45,666 nucleotides of DNA from Agrococcus beijingensis (GCF_030758955.1 NZ_CP132360.1:2286617-2332282), one strand, 5' to 3'; positions 16,220 through 26,085 are shown, counted from the first letter of the stretch. Notes: generated by a model not told the origin, from the letters alone. Made by a program: numbers and translations.

Positions 16220-17731
16220 TCAGTCGACGTCGTCGTCGACCCAGTCGAGCGTCTTCTGCACCGCCTTCTTCCAGTTGCGGTAGGTGCGGTCGCGCGCCTC
16301 CTGCTCCATCTGCGGCTCCCAGCGCGAGTCCTCCTGCCACTGCTGGCGCAGCTCGTCGAGCGAGCTCCAGAAGCCGACCGCGAGGCCGGCGGCGTAGGCG
16401 GCGCCGAGCGCCGTCGTCTCGGCGACCACGGGGCGGATGACCGGCACACGCAGGATGTCGGCCTGGAACTGCATCAGCGTGTCGTTGGCGATCATGCCGC
16501 CGTCGACCTTCAGCTCCGTCAGGTCCACGCCCGAGTCGGCGTTGACGGCATCGACGACCTCTGCCGTCTGGAAGGCCGTCGCCTCGAGCGCGGCGCGAGC
16601 GATGTGCCCCTTGTTGACGTACCGGGTGAGTCCCACCAGCGCGCCACGCGCATCCGGCCGCCAATAGGGCGCGAAGAGCCCCGAGAACGCGGGCACGAAG
16701 TACGCGCCGCCGTTGTCGTCGACCGACTTGGCGAGCGTCTCGACGGCTGGCGCGTCGGGGATGAGGCCCAGGTTGTCGCGCAGCCACTGGATCAGCGAGC
16801 CCGTCACCGCGATCGAGCCCTCGAGCGCGTAGTGGGTGGGCTCGTCGCCGATCTTGTAGCCGACGGTCGTGAGCAGGCCGTTCTTCGAGTGGACGATCTC
16901 CTCGCCGGTGTTGAAGATCAGGAAGTTGCCCGTGCCGTAGGTGTTCTTCGCCTCGCCCTTGTCGAACGCCGCCTGCCCGAAGGTCGCGGCCTGCTGGTCG
17001 CCGAGGATGCCGGTGATGGGCGTCTCGCGCAGCAGCGACTCCGACGAGGCGACGCCGAACTCGCCGGACGACGAGCGGATCTCGGGCAGCATCGACCTCG
17101 GCACGCCGAAGTCGGCGAGGATCTCGTCGTTCCAGCTGGTCGTCTCGAGATCCATGAACAGGGTGCGCGAGGCGTTCGTGACGTCGGTCGCGTGCACGCC
17201 GCCGTTGACGCCGCCGGTGAGGTTCCACAGCACCCAGCTGTCGGTGGTGCCGAACAGCAGGTCGCCGGCCTCCGCGGCCTCACGGGCGCCCTGGACGTTC
17301 TCGAGGATCCAGACGATCTTCGTGCCTGAGAAGTAGGTCGCCAGCGGCAGGCCGACACGCTGCTTGTAGCGGTCGGTGTCGCCGTCGGCGAGCCGGTCGA
17401 CGATTTTCTGCGTGCGGGTGTCCTGCCAGACGATGGCGTTGTAGACCGGCTCGCCGGTGCTCTTGTTCCAGACCACGGCGGTCTCGCGCTGGTTGGTGAT
17501 GCCGATGGCCTTCACGTTGTGGCGCGTGACGTTGGCCTTCGAGAGGGCCTGGCCGATGACCTCGCGGGTGTTGTTCCAGATCTCGACCGGGTCGTGCTCG
17601 ACCCAGCCCGCCTGCGGGAAGATCTGCTCGTGCTCGAGCTGGCCGGAGGCGACGATGCTCCCGGAGTGGTCGAAGAGGATGGCACGGGTGGAGGTCGTGC
17701 CCTGGTCGATGGCGATGACGTAGTCGTTCAC
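16220..17731 (-). CDS. glpK: Glycerol kinase
   Basis: 503-residue FGGY-family kinase that phosphorylates glycerol to sn-glycerol 3-phosphate. Motifs include [12 protein letters not shown] at the N-terminus, GITNQRET, the substrate residues in [31 protein letters not shown], and [20 protein letters not shown] in the C-terminal lobe. Length matches family members (about 500). The GTG at 17731 has GAAGGAG 5 nt upstream; the ATG at 17785 would add a Pro-rich tail not seen in GlpK. It is downstream of glpF on the same strand, so uptake and trapping of glycerol are coupled. Confidence 0.97.
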   Translation of the reverse strand: MNDYVIAIDQGTTSTRAILFDHSGSIVASGQLEHEQIFPQAGWVEHDPVEIWNNTREVIGQALSKANVTRHNVKAIGITNQRETAVVWNKSTGEPVYNAIVWQDTRTQKIVDRLADGDTDRYKQRVGLPLATYFSGTKIVWILENVQGAREAAEAGDLLFGTTDSWVLWNLTGGVNGGVHATDVTNASRTLFMDLETTSWNDEILADFGVPRSMLPEIRSSSGEFGVASSESLLRETPITGILGDQQAATFGQAAFDKGEAKNTYGTGNFLIFNTGEEIVHSKNGLLTTVGYKIGDEPTHYALEGSIAVTGSLIQWLRDNLGLIPDAPAVETLAKSVDDNGGAYFVPAFSGLFAPYWRPDARGALVGLTRYVNKGHIARAALEATAFQTAEVVDAVNADSGVDLTELKVDGGMIANDTLMQFQADILRVPVIRPVVAETTALGAAYAAGLAVGFWSSLDELRQQWQEDSRWEPQMEQEARDRTYRNWKKAVQKTLDWVDDDVD

Positions 17732-17800
17732 CGGGACTCCTTCGTGGGGTGTTGGTGGATGTGGTGGGTTCCCTGACGCGCGCATGCGGGCGCGGACAGG

Positions 17801-17832
17801 GCGAGGAGGGGATCAGCGGACCCCCTCCTCGC
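17801..17832 (-). terminator. Intercistronic hairpin between glpF and glpK
   Basis: 11-bp perfect stem GCGAGGAGGGG / CCCCTCCTCGC with a 10-nt loop, just past the glpF stop. There is no T-rich tail, so it may be a partial terminator or an mRNA-stability element that sets the glpF:glpK ratio. Confidence 0.5.
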
Positions 17833-17836
17833 AGGG

Positions 17837-18613
17837 TCAGCCCGCTGCGATCATCGCGACCAGCGCCGGCGCGGCGACGCCGCCGAGCACGCCGCCGATG
17901 ATGGGCCCGACGACCGGGATCCAGGAGTAGCCCCAATCGCTGGAGCCCTTGCCTCTGATCGGCAGGATCGCGTGCGCGATGCGCGGGCCGAGGTCGCGCG
18001 CGGGGTTGATGGCGTAGCCCGTCGGGCCACCGAGCGAGGCGCCGATGCCGACGACCAGCAGGGCGACCGGCAGCGCGCCGAGCGATGCGAGGCCGGCAGG
18101 AGCGACCGCGTCTGCGTCGCCGCCCTGGGCGCCGAAGCCGATCACCACGAACACCAGCACGAACGTGCCGATGATCTCGGTGACCAGGTTCCAGCCGGTC
18201 GAGCGGATCGCCGGGCCGGTCGAGAAGGTGCCCAGCTTGGCGCCCGGGTCCTCCTCGGCGTCGAAGTGCTGCTTGTAGGCGAGCCAGCAGAGCACCGCGC
18301 CGAGGAACGCGCCGATCAGCTGCGCGATGAGGTAGACCGGCACGGCGGCCCAGTTGAACTCGTCGCCCGTGACGAGCGAGTTGGCCGCGAGCCCGAGGGT
18401 CACCGCCGGGTTGATGTGCGCTCCGGAGTAGATCGAGACGACGACGCCGGCGAACACCGCCAAGCCCCAGCCGAAGTTGATCATGAGGAAGCCGCCGCCG
18501 AAGCCCTTGTTGCCCTTGAGCACGACGTTGGCGACCACGCCGCAGCCGAGGAGCACGAGCATCGCGGTGCCGACCAGCTCTGAGAGGAAAACCAGACCGA
18601 GGTTCTGATCCAC
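17837..18613 (-). CDS. glpF: Glycerol facilitator / aquaglyceroporin (MIP family)
   Basis: 258-residue six-helix channel with both half-helix motifs: SGAHINPAVT and GYAINPARDLGPR. The Asp after the second NPAR is the signature of glycerol-conducting members rather than strict water channels. The context, directly upstream of glpK, supports glycerol uptake. The start is GTG at 18613 with AGGGA a few bases upstream. The first gene of the glpFK unit, it is divergent from dhaKLM across a 184-bp regulatory gap. Confidence 0.93.
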   Translation of the reverse strand: MDQNLGLVFLSELVGTAMLVLLGCGVVANVVLKGNKGFGGGFLMINFGWGLAVFAGVVVSIYSGAHINPAVTLGLAANSLVTGDEFNWAAVPVYLIAQLIGAFLGAVLCWLAYKQHFDAEEDPGAKLGTFSTGPAIRSTGWNLVTEIIGTFVLVFVVIGFGAQGGDADAVAPAGLASLGALPVALLVVGIGASLGGPTGYAINPARDLGPRIAHAILPIRGKGSSDWGYSWIPVVGPIIGGVLGGVAAPALVAMIAAG

Positions 18614-18797
18614 AGATCCCTGCTTTCGTGTCTACGGGCGCCGTTGCCCGTACCGCCCGCTCGAGCGGTGAGGCCACCTAACCACGTCGGGCGCGGCCGC
18701 GGTGGAACCGGTTGTGATTTGTCCGGCGACCGTCGAGATTCCAGCCCGCGGGGCGTAGCGTGAGGCTCGCCGGACACCCCGAAGGAGAGGCCCCACC
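18614..18797. promoter_or_regulatory. Divergent control region between glpFK and dhaKLM
   Basis: 184-bp non-coding gap. It contains a small hairpin, ACGGGC (18634-18639) with GCCCGT (18646-18651), in the glpF leader. An A/T-richer patch at 18709-18722 (CCGGTTGTGATTTG) is a candidate regulator site. TAGCGT at 18756-18761 is a weak -10 for dhaK. GAAGGAGAGG at 18781-18790 is the dhaK ribosome binding site. No operator palindrome is certain. Confidence 0.45.
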
Positions 18798-19798
<1,001 letters not shown>

Positions 19799-19802
<4 letters not shown>

Positions 19803-20422
19803 CCGCGCTCGACGGCGCGTGGACCCGCCGCTGGTTCGAGGGCGTCGCGGCCGAGGTCTCGCGCCGCAAGGGCGAGCTGACCGCCCTCGACCGCGCGATC
19901 GGCGACGGCGACCACGGCGAGAACCTCGACCGCGGGTTCCAGGCGGTGCTGGGCAAGCTCGACGCGCTCGACGACGCGCCGACCCCGGGCGCGGTGCTCA
20001 AGCTCGTCGCCACCACGCTCATCTCGACCGTCGGCGGCGCGGCCGGTCCGCTGTACGGCACGGCGTTCCTCAAGGGCGCGATGGCGGCCGGCGACCGAGC
20101 CGAGCTCGATGCCGCCGCGCTCGTCGAGGTGCTGACGGCCGCGCGCGACGGCATCGTCGCCCGGGGCAAGGCCGAGCCGAACGACAAGACGATGGTGGAT
20201 GCGTGGACCCCGGCCGTCGAAGCCGCCCGGTCCGCAGGCGGTGACGTGCGCGCCGCCCTGTCGGCCGCCGCTGAGGCCGCGGCCGCCGGCGCCGTCGCGA
20301 CCGAGCCGCTCGTGGCCCACAAGGGTCGGGCCTCCTACCTGGGCGAGCGCGCCGTCGGCCACCGCGACCCCGGCGCCGAGTCGACTGCCCTGCTGCTGCG
20401 GGTCGCGGCGGAGACGGCGTGA
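19799..20422 (+). CDS. dhaL: Dihydroxyacetone kinase, ADP-binding subunit
   Basis: 207-residue all-helical DhaL. The Mg-ADP binding acidic loop reads [17 protein letters not shown] near residue 40, and [10 protein letters not shown]...[18 protein letters not shown] is the conserved C-terminal stretch (SYLGER...DPGA). GTG at 19799 overlaps the dhaK stop by 4 nt. Bound ADP is re-phosphorylated by DhaM rather than exchanged. Confidence 0.95.
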
Positions 20423-21093
20423 CGGTCGGGCTGGTCATCGTCTCCCACTCGGCGAAGATCGCCGAGGGCGTCGTCGAGCTGGCCGGCCAGATGGCGGCGT
20501 CGGTCGCGATCGTCGCCGCCGGCGGCACCGACGACGGCGGCATCGGCACCAGCTTCGACAAGGTGCAGGCGGCGCTGACGGCGGCCGAGTCCGGCGACGG
20601 CGTCGTCGTGCTGTGCGACCTCGGCTCGGCGGTGCTGACGGCCGAGACCGCAGTCGACCTCGTCGACGCACCCGAGCGCATCCGCATCGCCGACGCGCCG
20701 ATCGTCGAGGGCGCCGTCGCCGCAGCCGTGGCGGCGCAGGGCGGCGACGCGCTCGACGCCGTGGTGGCTGCGGCCGAGGACCGCGTCGCGCAACCTGCGG
20801 CACCGGCGGGGGCCGGCACGGCGCTGCCGGCGGGTGCCGACACGGCGCGGCTCGAGGTGGAGCTCGAGAACGAGCACGGCCTGCACGCACGCCCCGCAGC
20901 GGAGCTCGTGCGCACCGCGGCCGCCTTCGACGCGGCGGTCACGGTCGAGGGCGTCGATGCGACGAGTCTGCTGCGGGTGCTGGCGCTCGGCCTCGACCGC
21001 GGTCGGCGGATCACGTTCGAGGCGAGCGGACCGCAGGCGGCCCAGGCGATCGAGGCGATCGAGGCGCTGGTGCGCGCCCGATTCGGGGAATGA
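20419..21093 (+). CDS. dhaM: Dihydroxyacetone kinase phosphotransfer subunit DhaM (EIIA-HPr fusion)
   Basis: 224-residue two-domain phosphocarrier. Residues 1-125 form a mannose-type EIIA domain with the phosphorylatable His at position 10 (GLVIVSHS). After an Ala/Pro/Gly linker (125-142), residues 143-224 form an HPr domain with active-site His156 in HGLHARPA. The HPr region where Ser46 is normally found reads DATSLLRVLALG, so HPr-kinase-type regulation is not evident. The enzyme I domain of Escherichia coli DhaM is absent, as usual in actinobacteria. GTG overlaps dhaL by 4 nt, completing a tightly coupled dhaKLM operon. Confidence 0.93.
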   Translation: MTVGLVIVSHSAKIAEGVVELAGQMAASVAIVAAGGTDDGGIGTSFDKVQAALTAAESGDGVVVLCDLGSAVLTAETAVDLVDAPERIRIADAPIVEGAVAAAVAAQGGDALDAVVAAAEDRVAQPAAPAGAGTALPAGADTARLEVELENEHGLHARPAAELVRTAAAFDAAVTVEGVDATSLLRVLALGLDRGRRITFEASGPQAAQAIEAIEALVRARFGE

Positions 21094-21100
21094 CCCGGCG

Positions 21101-21403
21101 TTACTGCACGACGTGCGCGGCGAACTCGTCGGCGGCCGAGCGGGCCACGACGAACGAGCAGCGGGGGAGGATCCGCTTGCCCTCGGCGATCGTGGCGCGC
21201 AGCGCCTCGTCGACCAGTTGCGAGCCCACGCCGCGCCCGCCGAACGACGGGTCGATCTCGGTGTGCACGAAGGCGCGCACCCCGTCGCGGTCGCGGTAGT
21301 CGGCGAAGCCGGCGAGCGCGCCGTCGATGCGTGCCTCGAAGCGGGTCGCCTCCGGGTTGTCGGCGATCTCGATGGACTCCTGCGGCTGGCTCATGCCCGT
21401 CAC
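21101..21403 (-). CDS. Small GNAT N-acetyltransferase (YjdJ-like)
   Basis: 100-residue single-domain acetyltransferase of the short GNAT subgroup. It has FVHTEIDPSFGGRGVGSQLVDEAL, in which GGRGVGSQL is the acetyl-CoA pyrophosphate loop, and ends with a RCSFVVARSAADEF segment. The substrate is unknown. The GTG at 21403 is supported by a leaderless -10 (TAGGGC, 6 nt upstream); the ATG at 21394 (MSQPQESIEI) is an alternative. It is 7 nt from the convergent dhaM end, with no terminator seen. Confidence 0.8.
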   Translation of the reverse strand: MTGMSQPQESIEIADNPEATRFEARIDGALAGFADYRDRDGVRAFVHTEIDPSFGGRGVGSQLVDEALRATIAEGKRILPRCSFVVARSAADEFAAHVVQ

Positions 21404-21409
21404 GCTATC

Positions 21410-21419
21410 GCCCTAGGCT
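21410..21419. promoter_or_regulatory. Overlapping divergent -10 elements at CCTAGG
   Basis: TAGGCT (21414-21419, plus) drives the transporter start at 21426 and TAGGGC (21415-21410, minus) drives the acetyltransferase start at 21403. Each is exactly 6 nt from its start codon. The two hexamers share the central TA, so only one polymerase could melt this site at a time. Confidence 0.55.
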
Positions 21420-21425
21420 GAGCGG

Positions 21426-22349
21426 ATGGCAGGAACGGGCACCGCGCGACTCGCGACGGTGCTGCTCATCGCCCTGACCGTGGTGTGGGGCTCGACCTTC
21501 TTCCTGATCAAGGATCTCGTCGAGCACGTGCCGTCGCTCGACTTCCTGGGCGTGCGCTTCCTGATCGCGGCGGCGATCATGACGGCGATCGCCTGGCGCC
21601 GCGTCGCACGGCTCGGGAGGCCGCTGCTGCTGCGCTCGGCGGTGCTCGGGCTCCTCTACACGGCGGCGCAGATCCTGCAGACCGTCGGCCTCGAGACGAC
21701 GCCCGCCTCGGTCAGCGGCTTCCTCACCGGCGTCTACGTGGTGCTGACGCCGCTGATCGCCGCCCTGGCCTTCCGGCACCGCATCGAGCGCGGCACCTGG
21801 ATCGCCGTCGCGGTGGCCGCCGCCGGCCTCGTGGTGCTGACCCTCACCGGCATCTCCTTCGGCGTCGGCGAGGCGCTCACGCTCGGCGGCGCGCTCGCCT
21901 ACGCGCTGCACATCCTCGCCACCGCGCGCTGGGCCCGCGTGGAGCACGCGCTCGGCATGGCGATCGTGCAGCTGTGGGTGATCGGCGCGGTGTGCTTCGC
22001 CGCCGGCGCCCCCGACGGCATCACTCTGCCGTCGACCGCCGGGCAGTGGGCGTCGATGGGGTACATGGTGGTCTTCGCCTCGATCCTCGCGATGTGGGTG
22101 CAGACCTGGGCGCAGGCGCAGATCACCGCCACGCGCGCCGCGATCATCATGACGGCCGAGCCGGTGTGGGCGACGGCGTTCGCGGTCGCGTTCGGCGGCG
22201 AGGGCCTCACCTGGCGCCTCCTCGTCGGCGGCGGCATGATCCTGGGCGCGATGTACGCGGTCGAGCTCGTGGCCGCGCGCAGGCCCGCGCGCCGCGACGA
22301 GCCGCCGACCGGCGCGATCGATGCCGTGGTGCGGATGCCGGGCGAGTAG
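21426..22349 (+). CDS. DMT-superfamily EamA transporter
   Basis: 307-residue drug/metabolite transporter with ten hydrophobic helices in two EamA repeats. The N-terminal repeat begins TVVWGSTFFLIKDLVEHVPSLDFLGVRFLIAA and the second contains GEALTLGGALAYALHILATARWA and the typical ATRAAIIMTAEPVWATAFAVAFGGEGLT block near the end. Members export amino acids or other small metabolites; the substrate is unknown. The ATG at 21426 follows a leaderless TAGGCT box. The gene sits 47 nt upstream of a LysR regulator. Confidence 0.88.
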   Translation: MAGTGTARLATVLLIALTVVWGSTFFLIKDLVEHVPSLDFLGVRFLIAAAIMTAIAWRRVARLGRPLLLRSAVLGLLYTAAQILQTVGLETTPASVSGFLTGVYVVLTPLIAALAFRHRIERGTWIAVAVAAAGLVVLTLTGISFGVGEALTLGGALAYALHILATARWARVEHALGMAIVQLWVIGAVCFAAGAPDGITLPSTAGQWASMGYMVVFASILAMWVQTWAQAQITATRAAIIMTAEPVWATAFAVAFGGEGLTWRLLVGGGMILGAMYAVELVAARRPARRDEPPTGAIDAVVRMPGE

Positions 22350-22396
22350 CACCGCGCCCGGCGGGTGCACGGCGGGGAGTGCGGCATGCTGGACGC

Positions 22397-23293
22397 ATGC
22401 AGCTCGACCCGCGACGCATCCTGATCTTCCGCACCGTCGCGCGCGAAGGCTCCGTCTCCGGCGGTGCCCGCGCGCTCGGGTGGACGCAGCCTGCCGTCAG
22501 CCAGCACATCCGCCTGCTCGAGGAGGAGGTGGGCCAGGCGCTGCTGCTGCGGTCGTCGACCGGCGTCACCCTCACCGAGGCGGGCGAGCGGCTGCTGCGC
22601 CACGCCGACGGCATCGCCGGGCTGCTGGGCTCCGCCGAGGCCGAGCTCGCCTCGCTCGCCGAGGGCGCGGGCAGCGTCACGATCGCGGCGTTCCCCTCGG
22701 CGCTCGCCGACTTCGTGCCCCGCGCGATCGCCGCGGCGCGCCTCGCGGCGCCGGGGCTCACCGCCCGCGTGATCGAGGTCGAGCCGCCCGAGGCCATCGA
22801 GGCGGTGCTCGCCGGCGACGCGGACATCGCCGTCGCCTTCGAGTACGACGAGCTCCACGACGATGTGCAGCTCACCCGCATCGACCTCGGCCCCGACCCC
22901 TCGCGCATCGTGCTCCCCGCCGCGCACGGCCTCGCCCGCAGCAGCGCCATCGACATCGCCTCGCTCGCCGGCGACGACTGGGTCGGCGGGTGCGAGCGCT
23001 GCCGTGCGCACCTCGAGTCGCTCGCCGCCGACGCCGGCTTCTCGCCCCGCATCCAGTTCGAGACCGACGACTTCGTCGCCGCCCAGGCGTTCGTCTCGGC
23101 GACCGGCTCGGTGACGCTGCTGCCCGACATGGCGCTGCGGGCGCTGACGCGCGACGACGTCGTGGTCGTGCCGCTCGCCGACGGCTCAGGCCGGACCGTC
23201 TCCCTGCGCCATCGCCATGGCGCGGAGCGCGTTCCCGCGGTGCAGACCGTGCTCGACGCACTGCAGCGCATCTGGAGCGAGCGCGTCGCCTGA
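22397..23293 (+). CDS. LysR-family transcriptional regulator
   Basis: 298-residue regulator. The N-terminal winged helix-turn-helix reads ILIFRTVAREGSVSGGARALGWTQPAVSQHIRLLEEEVGQALLLRSS (residues 7-53), followed by a linker helix and a periplasmic-binding-protein-like effector domain (VTIAAFPSALADFVPRAIAAAR onward). ATG at 22397 has CATGCT 6 nt upstream as a weak -10. The adjacent EamA transporter is the natural candidate target, though both run in the same direction, unlike the usual divergent LysR layout. The last 108 nt overlap the convergent racemase gene. Confidence 0.9.
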   Translation: MQLDPRRILIFRTVAREGSVSGGARALGWTQPAVSQHIRLLEEEVGQALLLRSSTGVTLTEAGERLLRHADGIAGLLGSAEAELASLAEGAGSVTIAAFPSALADFVPRAIAAARLAAPGLTARVIEVEPPEAIEAVLAGDADIAVAFEYDELHDDVQLTRIDLGPDPSRIVLPAAHGLARSSAIDIASLAGDDWVGGCERCRAHLESLAADAGFSPRIQFETDDFVAAQAFVSATGSVTLLPDMALRALTRDDVVVVPLADGSGRTVSLRHRHGAERVPAVQTVLDALQRIWSERVA

Positions 23294-24085
23294 CGCCTCG
23301 CCCAGCGCGACGCGGGCGAGAGCGCTCGCGTGCGCCAGGCACGAGTCGATCAGCGGCACCGTCGCGTCGGCCTCGCCGACGAGCAGCATGATCTCGGTGC
23401 AGGCGAGCACGATCGCATCGGCGCCCGCGTCGACGAGCGCGGCGAACGCGGCGCGGAAGACGGCGCGGGACGCATCCGTCACCGTGCCCTGCGTCAGCTC
23501 GTCGAAGACGATGCGGTCGAGCTCGACCTGGGCGGATGCGTCCGGCACGACTGCGCGGATGCCGTGGCGGGCGAGGCGGTCGCCGTAGAACGGCTCGGCC
23601 ATCACCCAGCGGGTGCCGACGATGCCGAGGGTGCGGGCTCCCCGCTGCCGCGCCGCATCGGCCACCGCGTCGACGATGTGCACGAGCGGCACCGCGACGG
23701 CCGCCTCGACGGCCGGCGCGACCTTGTGCATCAGGTTCGTCGCGATCGCGATCGATCCTGCGCCGGCGCGCTCGAGGGCCGTCGCCTCGCGGGCGAGCAG
23801 CGCACCCGCGGCTGCCCAGTCGCCGCGCAGCTGGCAGTCGCGGATCTCGTCGAAGTCGAGGCTCGACAGCAGGATGCGGGCAGACGCGTGACCGCCGCGG
23901 GCGGCCGCGACCTGCTCGTTGATCGTGCGGTAGTAGGCGAGCGTGGAGTGCCAGCTCATGCCGCCGAGGATGCCGAGGACCGGTGGGCCCGGGGCGCGCG
24001 GGGCGCGCGAGGCGGCGGCTCGGCCGTGGGGCGCGGAGTCGGTCTGCGTCGAGGCGACGCCCTCGCCCGGGTGCTGCTGTTGCAT
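23186..24085 (-). CDS. YgeA-like aspartate/glutamate-family amino acid racemase
   Basis: 299-residue member of the Asp/Glu racemase superfamily. GILGGMSWHSTLAYYRTIN opens the fold after a ~37-residue nonconserved N-terminal tail. The first catalytic position is Thr rather than Cys (AIATNLMHKVAP), while the second is Cys (VLACTEIMLL). This Thr/Cys pair is that of Escherichia coli YgeA rather than of classical Cys/Cys racemases. The last 36 residues extend beyond the usual family end and are encoded antisense to the LysR gene. The start may be later than 24085, since the first 37 codons are poorly conserved-looking. Confidence 0.82.
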   Translation of the reverse strand: MQQQHPGEGVASTQTDSAPHGRAAASRAPRAPGPPVLGILGGMSWHSTLAYYRTINEQVAAARGGHASARILLSSLDFDEIRDCQLRGDWAAAGALLAREATALERAGAGSIAIATNLMHKVAPAVEAAVAVPLVHIVDAVADAARQRGARTLGIVGTRWVMAEPFYGDRLARHGIRAVVPDASAQVELDRIVFDELTQGTVTDASRAVFRAAFAALVDAGADAIVLACTEIMLLVGEADATVPLIDSCLAHASALARVALGEASGDALAPDALQCVEHGLHRGNALRAMAMAQGDGPA

Positions 24086-24142
24086 GGGTTCGATCTCAGC
24101 ACGGCGTTCGGGCAGTAGTCCAGCCTGTCTTGGTGCTCTAGG

Positions 24143-25357
24143 CTATTGGCTGTTCTTATGCGCGGCCGGAGCGGCGCGCAGCAGCAGCACGGCGAGCAGC
24201 CCGCCGACCAGTGCCATGGTCGCCAGCACGCCGCTCGCCAGCGGCAGGCTCACGGCGCCCACGAAGCCGGCGACCGGGTAGGCGATCAGGTAGCAGGCGT
24301 GCGAGAGCGAGAACTGCGCCGCGAATGCGGCGGGCCGCTCGGCCTCGGTGGTGGCGCGGCGCAGGATGCGCCCGGCCGGCGTGAGTGCGAGCGAGCTGGT
24401 CGCGCCGGCGAGCGCGAACGCGACGAGCAGCACCGGCCAGGCGATCGGCGACGGCGACTGCGCGGACGCGGCCAGCAGCAGCACCGGAGCCCCCGCCAGC
24501 GCGGCGACGGTCATCAGCGTCAGGTCGCGCACCCGCTCGACCAGCCGAGGTACCAGGAACGCGGCAGCCATCGAGCCGAGGCCGAACGCGGCCAGCACGA
24601 CGCCCACCTCGGGCTCGCCCAGCTGCAGCGCGGCGCGCACGGTCACGGTGGTGTTCACCATCACCAGGCCGTAGACGGCAGCGACGGCCAGGTCGATCGC
24701 CAGCACCACGCGCAGGGCCGGGCGGCCGAAGAACATGCGGGTGCCCGCGGTGACGCGCTCGGCGAAGCCCGCCGACGAGGCGGGCTCGCCCTGGGGCAGC
24801 GCCGTCACCGCCACGAGCAGCGCAGAGCCGGCGAAGCCGACCACGGTGCCGGCGAAGAGCCAGCTGAAGGGCAGCACGCCCAGCAGCAGCGCGGCGATCG
24901 CGGGGGAGAGGAGCGCCTCGAGGTCGTAGGCGAGGCGCGACAGCGACAGGGCCTTCGTGTAGTCGGCCTCCTCCGGCAGCACCTCGGGGATGAGCGACTG
25001 GAAGGTGGGTGTGAAGGTGGCCGACGCCGCCTGCAGCACCGCGATCGCCAGGTAGATCTGCCACGCCTCGGTGATGAAGGGCAGGGCGAGCGCCGCGAGC
25101 GCGCGCACCGCGTCGGCGCCGATCAGCACCGCCTTGCGCGGCAGCCGGTGCACGAGCGCCTGCACGAGCGGCGCGACCAGCACGTACGCGAGGATCTTCA
25201 CCGTCATGGCGATGCCCAGCACCAGGCCGCCGTCGGCGCCCGCGATCTCGAAGGCGAGGAGCCCGAGCGCGACGGTCAGCAGGCCGGTGCCGACGAGCGC
25301 CACGACCTGCGCGGCGAAGAGGCGGGCGTAGGTCGGGTGGCGAAGGACCGCGAGCAT
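24143..25357 (-). CDS. MFS transporter
   Basis: 404-residue major facilitator protein with twelve predicted helices, beginning LRHPTYARLFAAQVVALVGTGLLTVALGLLAF. The segment between helices 2 and 3 reads VHRLPRKAVLIGADAVRAL, the usual MFS D-R-x-G-like loop. Subfamily resembles MFS_1/MFS_3 drug or siderophore exporters, substrate unknown. The ATG at 25357 overlaps the upstream lysoplasmalogenase stop by 4 nt, so the two are translationally coupled. A CAGACT sequence 6 nt before the ATG could add an internal leaderless start. Confidence 0.88.
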   Translation of the reverse strand: MLAVLRHPTYARLFAAQVVALVGTGLLTVALGLLAFEIAGADGGLVLGIAMTVKILAYVLVAPLVQALVHRLPRKAVLIGADAVRALAALALPFITEAWQIYLAIAVLQAASATFTPTFQSLIPEVLPEEADYTKALSLSRLAYDLEALLSPAIAALLLGVLPFSWLFAGTVVGFAGSALLVAVTALPQGEPASSAGFAERVTAGTRMFFGRPALRVVLAIDLAVAAVYGLVMVNTTVTVRAALQLGEPEVGVVLAAFGLGSMAAAFLVPRLVERVRDLTLMTVAALAGAPVLLLAASAQSPSPIAWPVLLVAFALAGATSSLALTPAGRILRRATTEAERPAAFAAQFSLSHACYLIAYPVAGFVGAVSLPLASGVLATMALVGGLLAVLLLRAAPAAHKNSQ

Positions 25358-26085
25358 CAGACGAGTCTGACAGCGCCCGCGCCCGCGCCCGTGGCCGTGT
25401 CCGTGCCCGCGCCGAGGCCCAGCCGCTGCTGGAGGCTGAGCGCGAGGAGCGCCTGGGCGCCGACGTACGGGACCAGCACGACGAACGCCCGCAGCGCATC
25501 CGGGATCTCGATGACGTACAGCCCGAGGCCGAGCACCAGGTCGCTGACCAGGAAGAGCAGGCCGCCGAGCAGGCCGATCGCATCGATCGCCGCGAACGCC
25601 GCCATCGCGGCCAGCACGAGGGCGTAGGCGAGCACCGGGATCGCCAGCGGGCCTGCGTTGACGGCGATGATGCTGCCCGCGGTGAGGCCGACGAAGCCGT
25701 AGCCGAGCGCGCCCCAGCCCCAGGCGAGCGAGCGGCGACGGGTCGGCCAGAGGGCGGCGATGTAGCCGAGGTGGCCGACCAGGAACAGGGACAGCAGCAC
25801 GAGGGTCTCGCCGGTGGCCGAGCCCAGCCCGTCGGCCAGCCAGCACAGCAGCAGCGCGAGGACGTGCCAGCGTCCGACGGGGTGCCGAAGGGCGCCGATC
25901 CAGACGAGCCCCACCGCGATCGGCGGCACCATCGCCCACATCAGCACCGAGCGCGCCGACCCGAGCACGCCGGCGTCGCCGAGCTCTGCGTCGATGAGCA
26001 CCGCCGCAGCGACGTTGGCGGCCAGCACGAGCGCGGCGATGAGGAAGCCGGTGCGCAGCGGTCGCGGGATGGGCGACTGGGGCAT
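25357..26085 (-). CDS. Lysoplasmalogenase (YhhN/TMEM86 family)
   Basis: 242-residue eight-helix membrane hydrolase family that cleaves the vinyl-ether bond of lysoplasmalogens in animals. The family aspartates sit in CWLADGLGS and GGLLFLVSDLVLGL, and FLVGHLGYIAALW carries the conserved His. The C-terminus ends in a low-complexity Gly/Ala/Thr tail. Actinobacteria rarely make plasmalogens, so the true substrate is uncertain. The ATG at 26085 is chosen because upstream codons are Arg/Ala-rich and nonconserved, and TTCGAT lies 6 nt before it. Coupled to the MFS gene. Confidence 0.8.
   Translation of the reverse strand: MPQSPIPRPLRTGFLIAALVLAANVAAAVLIDAELGDAGVLGSARSVLMWAMVPPIAVGLVWIGALRHPVGRWHVLALLLCWLADGLGSATGETLVLLSLFLVGHLGYIAALWPTRRRSLAWGWGALGYGFVGLTAGSIIAVNAGPLAIPVLAYALVLAAMAAFAAIDAIGLLGGLLFLVSDLVLGLGLYVIEIPDALRAFVVLVPYVGAQALLALSLQQRLGLGAGTDTATGAGAGAVRLV

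Noticed and set aside
24146..25627. Plus-strand open frame of 493 codons over the MFS gene
   Set aside because: Arg/Gln/His-rich shadow of the MFS transporter in high-GC sequence; it has no recognisable domain and the opposite strand carries a clear family.
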